The position numbers and the translations under genes are program-made. Positions 62,430-64,000 of a DNA stretch of 64,000 bases are shown one piece after another (positions within the stretch are counted from its first letter, which is position 1; each line of letters starts with the position of its first letter). This stretch comes from Shewanella pneumatophori (GTDB lineage: Bacteria; Pseudomonadota; Gammaproteobacteria; Enterobacterales; Shewanellaceae): assembly GCF_023283895.1 (NCBI RefSeq), contig NZ_JAKILB010000011.1, positions 62,001 to 126,000 of the forward strand, in the 5' to 3' direction. Below the pieces are notes generated by a model. That model searched no databases. It was not told where the DNA came from and saw only the letters and a list, made by a program, of their open reading frames with translations.

Positions 62430-64000
62430 GTGAGTGAAATATCTTCTACCGCTTTAATCGAGCTAGCGTTAAATCTAACAAATAGCCTAACGGCTGGAGA
62501 TAGGTTTGAGCGCTTATTGAGCACGGTGCGCCAAGCTGTGGCGTGTGATGCAGTGGTACTACTGCATGTGCAGGGCGATTATTTAAAGCCGCTAGCATTG
62601 CAGGGACTGACTAAAGAAACCTTAGGTAGGCGATTTGAAATTGCAGCTCATGGCCGCTTTAAGCAGATCTGCCAGTCAACTACGCCACTACGTTTTGCAG
62701 CGGACTGCCCACTTGGTGATCCATATGATGGTCTATTGTTAGCCCACGATGGAGATTTACCGGTACACGCCTGTATGGGGTTACCATTGCTGTCAGACGG
62801 CAAACTGATAGGCATATTAACCTTGGATAGCATGGTGCCTAATGTGTTTGATGACATCCCTAATCGCACCTTAGATATGATAGCGGCTATGTCTGCCGCA
62901 ACCCTAAAAACTGCCATCTTGCTACAACAACTTGAGCAGCACTCCAAACATAATCAACAAGTGGTTGCCGAATTAACCCACGAAGCGTTAATTAAAGATG
63001 GTGGTGAGCTGATAGGCGAGAGCCCAAGCATGCTCAAACTCAAACAAGAACTTGAGATGGTGGCAGCGTCTAACTTTTCAATTTTGATTGAAGGCGAGAC
63101 AGGCGTAGGTAAAGAGTTAGTCGCCCGAACGCTGCACCGACAATCTAGCCGAAACCAAGGGCCACTAGTTTATGTTAACTGCGCAGCCTTGCCTGAAAAC
63201 CTGATTGAAAGTGAGTTATTTGGCCATGTAAAGGGGGCTTTTACCGGTGCAGAGCGTACTCGTACGGGTAAGTTTAATCTCGCCAGTGGCGGCACTATTT
63301 TTTTAGATGAGATTGGCGAATTACCTTTAGCTGCACAAAGTAAGTTGCTTAGAGTGTTGCAAAATCAAGAGATCCAAGTCGTCGGTAAAGATGATGTTGA
63401 ATACGTAGATGTGCGGATTATTGCTGCAACTAATCGTCAGTTACGAGATGAAGTTGATCAAGGTCGATTTCGGGCAGATCTTTATCACCGCCTGAGTGTT
63501 TATCCGGTTATAGTGCCGCCACTAAGAGAGCGTGATGGCGATATTAGCTTGTTGTCAGGTTACTTTATTGAGTCGACTCGGCGAAAGCTCGGCATGCAAC
63601 AGCTGACACTTGCTAAAAATGCCATCAAGGTACTTGATGATTATGATTGGCCCGGTAATGTGCGTGAACTAGAGCATGTGATTAGCCGTGCGGCGTTAAG
63701 AGCAAGAAGCGACAGTCACTCGCCAATAGTGCGTATTGGTTTAGCGCATTTGGCATTGATGTTACCTAAATCAAAAGTTTCACTTGATGATGCTATTGCC
63801 TCGCAAGCAACAGCGCTACAACACATTGCTGCCCAAGCAGATATAAACCTGAAGCAGCAAACCGACGATTTTCAGCGGCAACTCATTTTGCAGTATCTTG
63901 CCGAGCAAGATGGCAATTGGTCCGCCACGGCTAAGCGGTTACAAATCGACAGGGCAAACCTAAATCGATTGGCAAAGCGTTTAGGTATTCGTGTCAGCAA
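62430..64000 (+). CDS. norR: Nitric oxide-responsive sigma-54 activator NorR (3' end missing)
   Basis: Senses NO at a mononuclear iron and activates NO-detoxifying genes at sigma-54 promoters. It starts at GTG (62430) behind AAGG; 523 residues are visible. The N-terminal GAF domain has VACDAVVLLHVQGDYLKPLALQGL and CPLGDPYDGLL. The AAA+ domain has Walker A GETGVGKE, intact GAFTGA (HVKGAFTGAER) and Walker B GTIFLDEIGE. The C-terminal helix-turn-helix runs to the window edge (QIDRANLNRLAKRLGIRVS), so only a few residues are missing. It is divergent from hmpA, its likely target. Confidence 0.95.
   Translation, partial: MSEISSTALIELALNLTNSLTAGDRFERLLSTVRQAVACDAVVLLHVQGDYLKPLALQGLTKETLGRRFEIAAHGRFKQICQSTTPLRFAADCPLGDPYDGLLLAHDGDLPVHACMGLPLLSDGKLIGILTLDSMVPNVFDDIPNRTLDMIAAMSAATLKTAILLQQLEQHSKHNQQVVAELTHEALIKDGGELIGESPSMLKLKQELEMVAASNFSILIEGETGVGKELVARTLHRQSSRNQGPLVYVNCAALPENLIESELFGHVKGAFTGAERTRTGKFNLASGGTIFLDEIGELPLAAQSKLLRVLQNQEIQVVGKDDVEYVDVRIIAATNRQLRDEVDQGRFRADLYHRLSVYPVIVPPLRERDGDISLLSGYFIESTRRKLGMQQLTLAKNAIKVLDDYDWPGNVRELEHVISRAALRARSDSHSPIVRIGLAHLALMLPKSKVSLDDAIASQATALQHIAAQADINLKQQTDDFQRQLILQYLAEQDGNWSATAKRLQIDRANLNRLAKRLGIRVS

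Overview
The window looks like chromosome from a marine gammaproteobacterium of the Shewanella type. The evidence is a tetraheme periplasmic flavocytochrome c fumarate reductase (FccA), ArcA, an AhpC/AhpF pair, a lysine-riboswitch aspartokinase, Hmp/NorR, several c-di-GMP proteins, a large subtilase with a GlyGly-CTERM tail, and AsnC and RluA sequences close to the enterobacterial ones as I remember them. No rRNA, tRNA, CRISPR array, transposase or phage gene was seen. The genus is inferred from gene content, not from a search.

Layout. 1-5100: a sensor kinase with a periplasmic solute-binding domain and its response regulator (cut by the left edge) diverge from fccA. The spacer holds two palindromes exactly 30 bp apart. 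5.4-6.8 kb: two tiny membrane-protein genes and a non-coding stretch. 6.8-11.6 kb: a four-gene BMP-type ABC importer operon, probably for nucleosides. 11.7-14.45 kb: an accessory island of dispersed hairpin-rich repeats in opposite orientations around two genes. 14.5-23.3 kb: fbp, a dipeptidyl-peptidase IV, arcA, a DUF3293 gene, and a lysine riboswitch with lysC and an AstE-like deacylase. 23.5-34.1 kb: the subtilase, asnC, rluA, a small run of membrane and methyltransferase genes, ldhA, a dienelactone-hydrolase-like gene, a lipoprotein and a spermidine-synthase-like gene. 34.5-41.3 kb: ahpC, ahpF, a diguanylate cyclase tail-to-tail with a YjfB-like gene, an NTF2-fold protein, a thioredoxin-CcdA fusion and a small periplasmic protein. 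41.9-48.8 kb: a short GlpD, ChrA and a 1432-residue formate dehydrogenase fusion. 49.5-54.3 kb: prfB with its programmed frameshift, lysS, and an unrecognised membrane protein. 54.8-64 kb: a PAS/GGDEF/EAL protein, rluE, nagB, an SRPBCC protein, a nitroreductase resembling iodotyrosine deiodinase, and hmpA divergent from norR (cut by the right edge).

How the genes work together. Several units concern respiration and redox stress: fumarate respiration and its adjacent two-component system, ArcA, a D-lactate dehydrogenase, formate oxidation, peroxide reduction by AhpC/AhpF, and NO detoxification by Hmp under NorR. The hmpA-norR spacer carries NorR-like sites and a -24/-12 promoter. Lysine sensed by the riboswitch may control both lysC and the deacylase 32 bp behind it.

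Most unusual items: (1) dispersed repeats built from many mini-hairpins with three-base GNA loops, bracketing two cargo genes and supplying the stop codon of one; (2) a response regulator whose AAA+ domain has lost both GAFTGA and the Walker B aspartate; (3) an apparent GltD-like module inside a formate dehydrogenase; (4) a deiodinase-like nitroreductase keeping the three substrate-lid residues; (5) three 12-bp tandem repeats overlapping the inferred hmpA promoter. No computation or database search was run. Family calls come from reading motifs and remembered family sequences.
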